Shown here: in pieces, positions 16,601-27,842 of the stretch
Layout: each line of letters starts with the position of its first letter
Numbering within the stretch: position 1 is the first letter of the stretch
Program-made: the position numbers and the translations under genes
Assembly: GCA_947462335.1 (NCBI GenBank)
Contig: OX381714.1
Span: 51,505,800-51,569,799, forward strand
From: Harmothoe impar
Lineage: Eukaryota; Annelida; Polychaeta; Phyllodocida; Polynoidae
Reading direction: 5' to 3'
DNA: 64,000 bases
The notes under the pieces: generated by a model
Databases searched by the model: none
Told to the model about the DNA's origin: nothing
What the model saw: only the letters and a program-made list of their open reading frames with translations

Positions 16601-19600
16601 GACTACATCTTTGTTATTATACCATATCAAAAAGTCTCGAAAGGTTTTCATATTTTCTTTTTCCCAAACCTGTAATAAATATGCGTATTCCTCTTTTGAT
16701 ATATTTGAGTTTTTTAACTTGGAATAAAACTCTTTGTGGGGAGGGAGTTTTTCCTCTTTTAATTTCTCAATGCTATCAAAATAATCATATGGAAAAAAAC
16801 CTTTGCTTTCCTTTACTTCATACGCCTGTAAAAATTTTGAATAACTGGAGGCGTTTGCTAAATAGTTACCTATATCTAGAAACTTAAACTTTTCAGTAGA
16901 AATAGTGGAATAAGCATTTATTCTTTTTATTACATAATTGTTCTGATAGGGGTTACCAATGTCTAAGAAAGAAAATAATTTTGACTTAATTAAATTAATA
17001 TCATATTTTGCGGAATTAAATCCTAAAACCGGTAATTGGGTAATGTAACTTAACAACCTAGTCTTCAATGATTTCAATCTGTTATAGATCAATAAACCTA
17101 CTCTTTCCTTATAACTTTTTTTCTCCTCTGGATTTGTGCATTCTTTTTTCTTGTTTTCTGAATTATACTGATCCTCCCCTTCCCAATTTTCCTCTTCTTC
17201 ACAATCCTCCCAATCATCCATTTCTTCCTCTTCTTCTTCTTCTAACTCCTCCTCCTCTTCTCCTACTAACCAATCCATGTCAAGAGTTTTATCTTGTTTT
17301 TCTTTTTCTGATTCATCATTTTCCTCTTTTTCTTTTGGAGCCCAAAGCAACATTTCATTTGTTAGATTTTGTAATATTCCACCCCATTTTTCTTTTCCCA
17401 GCTCAACAGATTTTTCTTGAATTTTATCTAAATGTTCAAACATCTGAGTTAGAAGGATTTCTAAATCATCGTCTATAAAACAGACAGGGTGCTGAAAAGT
17501 TGGTACATTGCTACAAAGAGAGACAGAAACAGGGTGATGATGTTGATTCCATATTAGCTTTTTGGTCCTTTCATCAGAAACGGATTCCAATAAAGCCTCA
17601 AAATCAAACACACTATACCACGGGTACAATTTTTGACTAGGGGTTAAGTCGTAGCCATATTCTTCCAAGTCTTGAAATATTGTAGATGGTGGAGTAAAAA
17701 AGCCCCCAGGAAACGCCAACTTTGTTCGACTGTCACAATTGGAAAGATGTCTTTTAAAATTGTAGTTAAAACTAAAATGTTTTTTGCACAAAGAACACTG
17801 AAATTTAGAAGCGTATAAAGAAAAGTCATAAATATAGGATAAATGTTCTTTGTAGATGTTTAAGTGCATGACAGACTTAAATTTAGTACTTGGCTTATAG
17901 ACAGTAACAGCAACACCATCTGGTTGTAATTCGTGAAGATATATTGAAACATTAAAACATCTTTCAAAGTAAGGAAGCTCACTCATTCCTATTCCACTAT
18001 ATTTTTTGGCTGATCTTGGTATGTTTTTAACTCCAGATTCTAATTTATTATACGTTCTCCATTTCTTATAATTTGTAGCTACAGACTTGGCCAATTTTTT
18101 CTTATTTCCATGGTGTAGTGCAAGACATCTGAAAGCACACAAAGAATCCTGATAGTAATAACAGGTATTACCAGGGGGGTGTTCAAGAGCCTCAACACAA
18201 TTTTTTAATTTAATGTATCCAGGAATTAAACCCCTTCCCATTGGATACCCAGATTTGGAAACATAATAGACCACATTGGTAACAAACGCTAATTTGCTTC
18301 TAGTGTCAGTTCTAACATCTTTAAAGTAGTTTTCCAAATCAAATTCTCTAATTTTACTTTGAATTTTTGAAAGATCTCGATAGTTGGAAATTTGTTCTGG
18401 CTTATCTTTTTCAAAGATCATTCTATTATGATGTGGTACATAATATCGATACTCTCCGGAATCCAATTCTTTTAACATGACCCCAAATGTTATATTTATC
18501 TTAAAAGTTTCGTTTTCTTTAATATATAAGGTGTCCAAATTTCTTATTATTTCCTCCACACCATCCTGCAAATCATTACTTGGAAAGTTATATACACTTT
18601 CCACTATTCCGTGTGAAGTAGGAGCTAAAATAAACTTTCTGTTTGCGTTGTACATTGCTTTAAAACCCTGATCCTCCTCCCCGTTTTGATTTATCCAGGG
18701 AGGATTTTCTTCTGGGAATGGGAGATTTTGTAATTTTTCACCACCCCCGTGTTGTGACCCCCTATGCAACATGAGTTGTCTTCTGTTAGGAAAATATTCA
18801 TGACAGAGGGAGCATTTGACTGGCTTTTTGTTTTTAACTTTAGTTTCTACCACAGGAAGAACTGAAACCCTATCCTGTTCTTTTACAATGGGTGGTAATT
18901 CTGACACCGAAGAAACCTCATCAGTCCCAAACCCAATCATGTTTTTATTTATTTTGGATTTAGGATTGCTTTTTTCTTTAATTGAAGAGATGTTTTGAGA
19001 TTTTGCTTTGGTAGAAACAAAGGAATTTTCTTGATTTTTTTCAGGGAGAGACGGAAAATCCTCTTCTTTTTTGTAAAACTCTGGTGCACGGGCATTTAAA
19101 ATCTGTTTCTTTATTTCTTCTTGCTTTTTTTTAAGATGTGTCACCTCAGCATAGCTAAGTCCTAAGAAACAACTTGCGGGAAGGGTTGCTTGGTAGTTTG
19201 ATTTAGCTTTTTTAACCTTACGTTGTTCAGAGTGTTTTAGTTCTAACTTCTTTGCTTTAACAAAAGGGTGATATGTTAGACCCTTTGATTTAGCCCAGGA
19301 ATCAAGATCAGAAGTTGTGTTAAACTTATCCACAAAGTAACTCAATCCAGTATTTTTGATTCGTCCAACCTAAAATAAACATTTAAATCAATATTGAGTG
19401 AATAGTATCACACGGGGTAGCACTGACTGTGTGTTTATCACACACGTATTGGATATAAATCACAACCCAACTTATTTAAAATAGTATTCAGATCATTAAC
19501 TCATCCATTGCTAAACACTTTGTTTACTTACCCGCACTAGAGCACTTCTTCTTGACTTGACAAACTCATCCGTCATTAAGCCGTTGGCTTGAATGTAGTG

Positions 19601-19943
19601 ATCCAGATCCTCTACGCTCTCTAGCCTCTGAAGAATGTTGATCCACTCCTCATCCGAAACACTCCACTCATCACTTGGCTGCACCACCTAAATCAATAAG
19701 TTTAATTACACACTATGTAACCAAAAGTATTGCTGCGTACATTACACACACACACACAGAGAAAATAATACTACTTACAAGTCCACGACGTATCAGTCTA
19801 AGGCGTTCGATTACTTCTGCCCTGTGTTCAAAACCTGTGTTGTGGGCCCAATTTAGCAGGCTTGATTCATTGTAGAACGATTCCATGTACACCTTTAGTG
19901 CTTTGTTGTTCAAAAGAACCTGGGTATTTGATGTGGTAGACAT
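13646..19943 (-). CDS. Protein-primed family B DNA polymerase, five exons
   Basis: This gene replicates the element. Exons: 19779-19943, 19532-19687, 16064-19369, 15410-15862 and 13646-15232. All introns (91, 162, 201 and 177 bp) are phase 0 with GT-AG ends. The predicted length is 1888 aa, longer than most Polinton polymerases because of an N-terminal extension. Exonuclease motifs: VFDFEALL (about 17598-17612), GFNSAKYDI (about 17000-17030) and YNNKD (about 16600-16630). Polymerase motifs: A, WDANALYL (about 16295-16318); B, NSAYG (about 14985-15000); C, DTDS (about 14697-14708). A KTY motif is at about 14466. The conserved cysteine block GCYYHGC opens exon 4, which proves the splice. The N-terminal part carries two zinc-finger-like C-x2-C...H elements, an acidic run and a C-x-FRCLALHHG motif. 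The large exon has no ATG at its start; ATG 19943 in exon 1 is the natural start. Confidence 0.95.
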
Positions 19944-20000
19944 ATTGGATTAGTAGAGCCTGTACTACAAAGTATAGTAAAGGATTAAAACAGTGAACCA

Positions 20001-20006
20001 TTTATA
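20001..20006 (-). promoter_or_regulatory. TATA box of the polymerase gene
   Basis: TATAAA on the minus strand, 58 bp upstream of the ATG at 19943. The 200-bp gap to the divergent gene at 20148 probably serves both directions. Confidence 0.55.
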
Positions 20007-20147
20007 CAATCTCCCTATCTCTACATCACCAGCTGCCCTTTCCCAGCTATTTTTAACTTATCTATCACTAAGTAGCTGTGTCGTGATATGAATCTATTGT
20101 TCGTGTTAGGATTTAGAATGAACATTCATCTAACTTTACACCCTAAA

Positions 20148-20582
20148 ATGTCGTCTTGTAGAGAAGGAAAGATGTTGCCAAAGCTGATCTTGACCGAATT
20201 CCATACAGTAGGTGCAACTAGGTTGTCAGAAGTTCGACTGGAATATATTTTAACAGATGGACTGTATTTGTGGGTTACAATGGAACAAGGAGATAAAGAA
20301 CCTAGCTTCTATATCGTAGAACAGGACAGGAAAATGGAAATACCCCTTACCACGTGGATGGATATGTTGTCAAGGTTAAAGGATGCAAGGTCTTTATACA
20401 TAGACACCGTCCCTTTATTCCATGTGTTTCATCTGGATGGGTTTATTCTCAGCAAGATGACAGAAAAGACAATATACGTCATGTCTAAAACAAATTCTGA
20501 CCGATTCAAATTAAACAAAAGACAATTTGAACTGTTGCTGGTCGCTATAATAGACGGAGAAAGATACAGAGACGTGGACTAA
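20148..20582 (+). CDS. Accessory protein, tandem paralogue 1
   Basis: A 144-aa protein. Open codons with ATGs exist from 20088, but alignment with the neighbour places the start at 20148 (both proteins then have exactly 33 residues up to the shared RLEY). Shared blocks are RLEYxLTDGLxxWV, RKMEIxLxxWMxML, SKxNSDxFxLxKxQFELL and a GERY/VERY end. The RKMEIPLTTWMDML block is loosely like the strand-helix of PC4-type ssDNA-binding proteins, so a small nucleic-acid-binding protein is possible; this is weak. No signal peptide. It is transcribed away from the polymerase. Confidence 0.72.
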   Translation: MSSCREGKMLPKLILTEFHTVGATRLSEVRLEYILTDGLYLWVTMEQGDKEPSFYIVEQDRKMEIPLTTWMDMLSRLKDARSLYIDTVPLFHVFHLDGFILSKMTEKTIYVMSKTNSDRFKLNKRQFELLLVAIIDGERYRDVD

Positions 20583-20691
20583 ACCATAGCTCAGTAGCGC
20601 TGATTCTACTCATTCTAGTACATCATGATAATGCACCAAACTAGATCTAGATTGATAACAGTGTATTTTAATCTTGCACACATAATCCAAA

Positions 20692-21126
20692 ATGGCGACT
20701 GGTGGTGAGGATCAACCCGCCCTTGTCCTAAAACATCATACGTGGCGGCATCCAAGTTCACCCAAAATACTAGCAATTCGTTTGGAGTATGTCTTAACAG
20801 ATGGATTATTCGTTTGGGTATCCCAGAAGGTGGAGGAGGAGGGCCCTACTTTCCATCTGCTTCAAGGCGCAAGGAAAATGGAAATATCCCTAAGCATGTG
20901 GATGCAAATGTTGGAGTCTATGGAAGGGGCTAGAAGATTATTTGAAACTAGCACCCCCTTGTTTGAATCCTTTCACTTGAGGGATTGTTACTTCTCCAAA
21001 ATGGGGTCAAATCTAGTTTTCCTTGTATCCAAAAGGAACTCTGATACATTCCGATTGAAGAAACATCAGTTTGAACTTTTAAGGCAGACTGTGGTGGATG
21101 TTGAAAGATACAGCCACGTGGAATAG
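20692..21126 (+). CDS. Accessory protein, tandem paralogue 2
   Basis: A 144-aa protein, the diverged duplicate of its upstream neighbour with the same length and no gaps in the conserved blocks. The start ATG 20692 lies in AAAATGGCG, a good eukaryotic context. It is somewhat more basic in the N-terminal part (HHTWRH). It is the last gene before the presumed right end of the element. An ATTAAA at 21174-21179 could be its poly(A) signal. Confidence 0.72.
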   Translation: MATGGEDQPALVLKHHTWRHPSSPKILAIRLEYVLTDGLFVWVSQKVEEEGPTFHLLQGARKMEISLSMWMQMLESMEGARRLFETSTPLFESFHLRDCYFSKMGSNLVFLVSKRNSDTFRLKKHQFELLRQTVVDVERYSHVE

Positions 21127-21746
21127 AGTTGGGTGAATACCCATTCGATACACTCTGTATTTGATGTTAATGCATTAAACGTATGAAGCATCCTTTCTTT
21201 GTATTATATTCATTATTTAACATTCATAAACCAGTATGTGCATAGAATAATATAATTGGGTTGAATGATACATTCTCAACACGATGATGAGGGAAAGCGA
21301 ATCATCATGATGCATAGCTTTAAGGAGAATACGACATGATCTTCACAATCTTTCCTCGATAAGGCTGAGCCAAAATGATACTCATATAACAATCTTTATC
21401 TTAAGAGTTATCAGTGTTCAGATAGTTGACCCAGCTGCTACTGTACACTACTACATTCATCGTTCAGGGATACCTACATCATTCACTAGACATCATCATC
21501 ATTGTTAGTTGCTAATCATCATCATTACACATCATAATTACACATCATCATTACACATCATCATTGCACGACCTGTGGGAGGGGTCCTAGTTTTCGATAT
21601 ATTACTACTGGGGGGGGGGAGATGTTGATCTCTCCAGAGCATGTAAAGGGCTAGATTTAAAATAGTAGGCCTACATGTCAGCGCTAAAGTAAAATCCCAC
21701 CCCAACCCCTCCCCACCCCTCTACAACAAAACGGAGTGTAACACCT
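21127..21746. other. Presumed right end of the viral element and junction with host DNA
   Basis: No gene. From 21480 to 21570 a simple CATCATCATTACA-type repeat appears, followed by a G9 run at 21611-21619 and CCCC-rich host-like DNA. The AT-rich viral composition fades here. I could not find a terminal inverted repeat partner because the other end is not in the window. Confidence 0.4.
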
Positions 21747-23459
21747 TTGCTAGGGCATCCTGCTTGGGGCTTAAAGAAATCCGAGAGAACACTGACAATG
21801 TACCATCACTCACGTCTCAGAATGACTTGTACACCTTCACAGTGGCGTCACAAACGGGAGGAATATGAACTACTATCTGTTGCTGCACACTGGTCCCACC
21901 TGGGGAGACAACTGGACGTAGTGATGTTTTTGTTAGAGGGGCAAAGAGGGGATGGAACCCAGCTAACACATTACATAAAAATAACTAGCTATTTAATGAT
22001 ATCAGACACATTTATCAGTGATACCTTTGAACTTAACAATAATGACATATATATTACTAGCTGTAAAAGATGTCTAAAACATTTAAATTTAGACTCATCA
22101 GAAAGATGTGAGATGGCGATGATTATCTACAGGACATGTTGCAGGGATGACATTTATACCAGTTCTAACTATACTCCCATCCCCTCCCCCCAGCGGTGAT
22201 TATAAATCAGATAGGATAATTAGGCTACCTCTGAGAGAGACATCATATGTCCCTTTTATGTAAATGTATGACATGTCAGTAAGCACTCTGCAAAGGAGAC
22301 AAGTAACACCTGCTCTGTCAAAGACATTTTACATGCATTTTACCTTCCAGACAAACACAAGGCCCAGATGTCCATACTACGGAAGCCCAGAGTCAGAATT
22401 CTTACTTCTACTATTTCAACGGACACAGAAACTATATTTCAACAAGTTACTGCAACACAAGTGACATCTTATATACAGTGTATTACAAAGGAAATTTAGT
22501 CCATTCTTGTCCCTCACCGCAGCTTAGGCCTATAGAATTAATCTGATCCAACTTTTGAATGAAGGAATGCTGATTAAAATGTGATTGCATTGCAAGATGA
22601 GACCCCTTCCCAGTAAACAAAAAAAACGTTATACAACATTTTATAACGTTATATAACTTTTCTCTAAGGCTCCTTACTATGGCAAAACGTTGTATAAAGT
22701 TTTAAAACGTGTTTTTTTTTGCGTTAACTAACATTTTTCTGTTTGCTGGGTTATGACCTGTGACGTTTTGGGTACCAAAAATGACATCATCAAATGATGT
22801 CATCACCAATCACAAAATGATGTTTAAAAACATTGTGATTTACTACGAGCTGGAATCAATCAGAGCTCTGAATTCGGTATGTATGTGTGATATCTGATAA
22901 TACAATATGATTTATGAAGATGTTTTCCTTCCATGTGATTCAGAGAATTACGTTTTGATATTATGAATGAGATATCAAAATAACATACATGTAGAAACTC
23001 TGTATTTATGAACATGTTTTTAGTTTGAAATCCCCAAGTGTGGACGGGTGCATGATGGTTGATGAATTGATACTGAGTTATTTATAATGTGTGTATCTCT
23101 CGGGAAAAGTACAAGCTGTATACACAAGATAGACACAGTCATAGAAAATCGCACTCTTTGTAGGCACGCCACTTTAAATTTTGACCACAGGTGCCACGCC
23201 CCCTCCGAGAATTACAGACCACTGACTACAGTCTCCACTAATTTTCGCTGAGCTCACTTTGGAGCTTTGTTTTAAAACGGAGTGCACAATCTCCTACTGA
23301 CACATAATGCACCAAGTAACATCTAATGAATGTACGCTAAATAATTTCCAAGCAAGCAAAGTTTGGACTCCTACAGTCACAGTGACAGCCGGTTTGTTTA
23401 CTCCCTGTCATTTCTTATTTATCTAGGTCGGGGAATCCCTCTGCAGGGAGTTCCCTAAA
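21747..23459. other. Host intergenic or intronic DNA, no supported gene
   Basis: A 150-codon frame (21747-22199) has no recognisable domain and no promoter, and is probably chance. At about 22625-22715 an imperfect inverted repeat of ACGTTATACAAC-like words forms a small foldback. Nothing else stands out. Confidence 0.4.
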
Positions 23460-23640
23460 TGACGTCACTGACCGGAAATCTCGGATCGTCTCGCGGTAAG
23501 TGGGCGCCATGATGGACAAAGTTGTGATCAGCGGAGGCCGATAGCTGCTTTAAATATTGAGGGCTACGCACTATCTAACGGGAGTGAGGCAACCGTAGGT
23601 AGGCCAAGATCCTTCTTATATCTTTAACTCATCGAGTGAG
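23460..23640 (+). promoter_or_regulatory. CpG-rich promoter-like segment with possible 5' UTR exon
   Basis: A perfect CRE (TGACGTCA, 23460-23467) is followed by an ETS-type CCGGAA, a CTCGCGG box and a YY1-like GCGCCATGATGG. A strong splice donor (GTAAGT, 23496-23501) lies inside. This is the usual look of a TATA-less animal promoter with a short untranslated first exon. The next downstream acceptor with a coding exon in this direction is the PAK exon at 32478, so it may be the PAK promoter; the link is inference. Confidence 0.4.
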
Positions 23641-25061
23641 GGGTAAATTCAGGACGAGAATGCTCGCACGGCCCCGCGCGCACCCCTTGAATGGAGCGGG
23701 ACCGGTGGTCGGGGGCGAGCTGTCACATCGCCCGGCAGACTGCCAACCCAGACTCCCGACTCGGGGAAGGGGCTGGGGCATGAGTCACATAGATTGGATT
23801 GTCAGTTTTGTTGTCTTTTTGCTCGTGGCCTGGTAGGGTTATTATTCCAGTCATGTAGCATAGTCGTGTTCCCTGTGGCTAGGTGCTTTCTGGTGTAGTC
23901 CAAAGATAGGTTTGCCTAACATTTTGACCCAACACTCCAACAGTCTGACACTGAGGTCGAGATGTCACTCTTCTGCGCCAGTCTGCCCTCTCTATTTTTC
24001 CTTGTATTTTACATATCAATTTCTATAAACTTTCCATGGTAAATAAACCAAAGTAGATTTCCTACTTTTTGTTAACCTAGGAGTTGTATATCACCCCCAA
24101 TCACCCCCGCCCAAGTAGATCTAGTCTTGGTATAATAATACTAAAGTCGTATTACTATGAGTATGAAATAATGAATGATATCAGATGTGTCTGACTCTTG
24201 ACCCTAAAAGAAAAAGTAAAAGCCTTAAAAAGGGGTGATAACTTCTTTGGTGTCTGTTTGGGTGTGTGAGGAGGGGGTGGAGCACAATTTCACTTGTCTT
24301 GTTCAGATTGTGGGATGGGCTCGGGTCACCCCTTTTTCTGTATACTAAAGAGAAAATTCAAGCGGTGGGTGTGGGATGGAAAAAAAAGTGTAAACCCTGC
24401 TGGGAGGGGGGAAGGGAGGGGGCGTAGACATACCGTACAAGTTTGATTCCTTTCACATGGGATGGAAATGGGATGGAGGTATATTACACACTTGAACGTA
24501 GCCTCAAGGATATATCTCTGGTAGCCTCCATTCCCAGATGAGAGGCTCATTACTTTTAGCTATATGATTGTACAGGTGCATCACCTGTATTATCTTTACA
24601 TTTCCATATGCATAATTAGTTTTTCTCCATTTGTAAACAGTGTGTAGTGTACCAGATAGATCAAAGAAGAGAATAATCAACAAAACCTGTACCGGTACAT
24701 TATCATGGCGTATTTCCCCCACCTAGAGTACCCCACACTGCGTGAGTGTGTACTAGGGCCATGTTTATGAGTGCAGGAAACTCACACATTGACCACAAAG
24801 TGACTCACGGACACAGTCACCATCAGACTGACCTTGAGTCTTTGACACACTACTGGGGTCTAGTCTACTCTAGTATCGGATGTTAGACTTAGAGAGTGGT
24901 CATTGTTTTACAATAGGATGGTGGATGTAGGGAAGGGGCAGGAACCATAAGATTGTTGGCCCTTTCAATAGTATATGATAGATAGTGGTAGGCAGGGATG
25001 TCATTGATTTCCAATTTATTCAGATTTCGAGTATCACTATTTTGGTCTCGATTTTTTCGAT
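23641..25061. other. Host DNA without supported gene
   Basis: GC-rich just after the promoter-like segment, then AT-richer with poly-A and G-rich patches. Short frames here lack any domain. Confidence 0.35.
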
Positions 25062-25367
25062 TACCGTATTCGACGTAATAAGCGCCCTGGGCGCTTAAAA
25101 TATTATTTTAAGTGAAAAAATCTGCCTCAAATATTCATTTTAATAAGCGCCCCCCATGGCTGTCATATACAGACCTCAGTGGCATCTAGAAGGCCTCTTA
25201 CACCCTTATTACTTCACACTTGGCTTGGCCTTAACACCTGCACAGGTGTGAGGTGCTCCATGTTACAAACAGGTCAGAAAATCAGTAACATAATTGTAGA
25301 AACACATAAAAAATTCAGGGGGAAAATCTGAAAGGGGGGGGGGGCGCTTATTACATCGAATACGGTA
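25062..25367. mobile_element. MITE with ~26-bp terminal inverted repeats
   Basis: The ends TACCGTATTCGACGTAATAA... and ...TTATTACATCGAATACGGTA are inverted copies (25062-25087 and 25342-25367) with one or two mismatches. The interior includes a poly-G run and no coding frame, so it is non-autonomous. A partial relative with TTACCGTAATTGACGTAAT lies near 33099-33117. Confidence 0.75.
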
Positions 25368-26059
25368 TATCGATTTATTTCGATCTTAGAACACTAATTA
25401 AAATCTACTTGATTAATCCTCGATAATCGGAATTCTGGAAATGTCAGTATATCAATTTGGGGTGTATCGATGACACCCCTAGTGGTAGGGGCGGGAGGAG
25501 GGGGGGGGGGGTTTCAACCCTATAATTTTAAATTAGTGTAAGTATTCAAAACACAAACCTAGACCCGTAGGTGGATACAGTATAATTGTACCCCAGGTCT
25601 TTATGATAACGATTGTCATTCATTGAACTCACATTATCATTTTATTGAAGTTCCTTCCAAAGGCCACAAAATACGTATATGCTTCGGGCTAAAACGTTAA
25701 AAATGTCAGCTCTCAGATTACATGAAAGCTTGGCGTTTTCTTCGACCTATTGCTTCTTTGCGACTAAATAAATACTGATGTGTGAAAGGAAAGTTGTTGC
25801 ATGCATGCATCGAGTTCAAGAAACCTGACATTGATTTTTTTTCACTTAGTTTTTACCACAGCTGATTGACTGGTTGAGTGAGAAACTTCCTTGATGCGTT
25901 TTAGTGCATTTTCTTGCAAATGACAAAGCTTTGATTCATTATTTTTTCCAAAAATCAAGAAAAGAGAGAAAAATTGTACATGAAACTGATTAACATTTAG
26001 AGAAGAGAGTGCTCGTCAACTGCACAGGGTGATTCCATACACGTATATCTACACGTGCC

Positions 26060-26575
26060 TCCTGGCAGGACAGGACTCGGTACCACCAGGAGCCTTACCT
26101 AGGAGTCTGGGTAGGACTAAGTACCACCAGAGCCCTTACCTAGTTGTGGCAGAAGTCTATGTGGGACTACACTAGGTACCACCAGGAGCCTTACCTAGTT
26201 GTGGCAGGAGTCTGGGTAGGACTAAGTACCACCAGAGCCCATACCTAGTTGTGGCAGAAGTATAGGTGGGACTAAGTACCACCAGGAGCCTTACCTAGTT
26301 GTGGGAGGAGTCTGGGTAGAACTAGGTACAATCAGAACTCTTACCTAGTTGTGGCAGGAGTCTTGGTGGGACTAGGTACCACCAGGAGCCTTACCTAGGT
26401 GTGGCAGGATTCTGGATAGAACTAGGTACCACCAGGATCCTTACCTAGTAGATATGACAGGAGTCTGGGTGGGACTAAGAACCACCAGGACCTTTACCTA
26501 GTTGTAGCAGGAGTCTGGGTAGGACTATTACACCAAGTTCCTCAGCTAGTCGGCCCTTACCTAGGTGTGGCAGCT
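26060..26575. repeat. Minisatellite, ~52-55-bp units
   Basis: About nine degenerate units built on GTACCACCAGGAGCCTTACC and TAGTTGTGGCAGGAGTCTGG. The units drift mainly in the GGGTAGGACTA part. Confidence 0.8.
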
Positions 26576-26744
26576 AATAGATACACATATCCCTGTATTA
26601 TTCCATGGACGATAGCCCCAAGCTATAGCTGCTGCCACCGAATCTACATCTAAATGTCTACAAAGTAGCCACTTAGTTCCCACACCAGATGCCACACTCA
26701 GTTAATTACTCCAATATTAGCTCTTTATGGGTCGCATAGTGCTT

Positions 26745-27045
26745 TAACCCCTTCACCACTGGATTTCTTGTAACTCAATGTAATTTTGTGCAATACATGT
26801 ATATTGGCTTACCGTGTGGAGGGGGCTAATGCAATATGCCCTTATGTGTAATGGAATGCATTTGGCGACTTACACAGTGTATTCATGCGTCGATCATGCC
26901 GACCCTATACGGTTGATACTCTCTCAATGGGTCAGTATGATATATGCAGTCCTGGCGAGTAGACGCAACAGGGCCGCATTCATGTACCATGAGTGACGAC
27001 AAAGGACATAGCATATTAAAGTAATATATGTATTTAAAGGGTTAA
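26745..27045. mobile_element. Foldback MITE-like repeat, long copy
   Basis: Ends are AACCCCTTCACC and TTTAAAGGGTTAA. This copy is longer (~300 bp) than the ~245-bp norm because of an insertion near its left end. Confidence 0.6.
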
Positions 27046-27484
27046 ATACTCCGCTAGTATTAGGGCGATCATCAGGGGTCAAGCGGTAACATATGCACCC
27101 GGGGCATATGCACTCAGTTTGTGGCCGTCGTTTTTGTGAAAAAAGTGTGCTGCATCTGATTTATTTTTCCTGGACTTTCTTTCCCCATAACAAGGAATTT
27201 TTTGCTGCTTCTCCGCAGAACTTCGTGTTAAATCTTAATATACAGAATTGTACAGTATGCAGAGATGAAAGTCTTCAAGTTTTTCTATGATTAAATTTTT
27301 TTTTCATCTCACAAAGTCCCGTAGTAACCTAAAGGGGACCTCTATTCAGGGATGTCCATTTGAACATTTTAGGTTTTTATTAGATAAGTCACTTTGAACC
27401 CTGACTGTATGTATCAAACTTGAAATTGCCTCAAATTGGGAAACTAGGTAGGGCCAGAATCCAACCTTTTTTCTCCTTTCCTTT

Positions 27485-27842
27485 GTCCTTCAAGGACGGC
27501 ATGATCCTTCAAGGCGTCATGTTCATTTGTCGTCATGATGCCCCCATGCAGCGCAGATGAGTTACTCGCGGAATGATGCATTCATGCTGCACCTACGAGT
27601 TGTTTTCTATTGGCGCATTAATGCATCATGACAAGAAGAGGGCATGCCGTAAAACCTTGCATACTAGCTGCACCTGCACTTTGGGAATATCATATAAGCC
27701 TCACAGGGGGTCTGATTATGGCGATATTAGTACTGTAGCATACATCTAAAAACGTTTGTATAAGCCGCACCTTGACTTTGTCCTGATTCTATAAGCCGTA
27801 TTGGTGCACTAGCCGCAACCTATACATGAGGTTTTACGTCAG
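27485..27842. mobile_element. Foldback MITE fragment followed by a GTAAAACC-type MITE
   Basis: 27485-27645 is a truncated foldback copy. 27648-27838 is a different ~190-bp element whose ends, GTAAAACCTTGCATACTAGC and its inverted partner CATGAGGTTTTACG, bracket an interior with several 'ATAAGCCGCACC' words. Relatives of the second type lie at about 28983-29045, 29565-29710, 30540-30695 and 32085-32215. Confidence 0.6.

Larger units (their letters stand above)
1..21300. mobile_element. Polinton/Maverick (adintovirus-like) endogenous virus, left end outside window
   Basis: This stretch contains every hallmark gene of Polintons/adintoviruses: protein-primed family B DNA polymerase, rve integrase, A32/FtsK-like packaging ATPase, adenain-like protease, double-jelly-roll major capsid and penton-like minor capsid. 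Elements of this kind self-replicate, integrate through their own integrase and are thought able to form virions. The segment is AT-rich and free of the host MITEs and minisatellites that crowd the DNA after about 21.7 kb. The core reading frames are open, suggesting a young insertion; one accessory gene has a frameshift. At more than 21 kb it is at the large end for the group. I found no terminal inverted repeats or target duplication: the left end is beyond position 1, and the right end is placed only by the last gene (21126) and the start of host-like DNA. Confidence 0.93.

Noticed and set aside
17068..17478. Plus-strand 136-codon frame rich in Leu/Pro
   Set aside because: It is the antisense shadow of the acidic run in the polymerase exon.
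21747..22199. 150-codon plus-strand frame just right of the viral element
   Set aside because: No domain, promoter or neighbour relationship; composition is compatible with chance.
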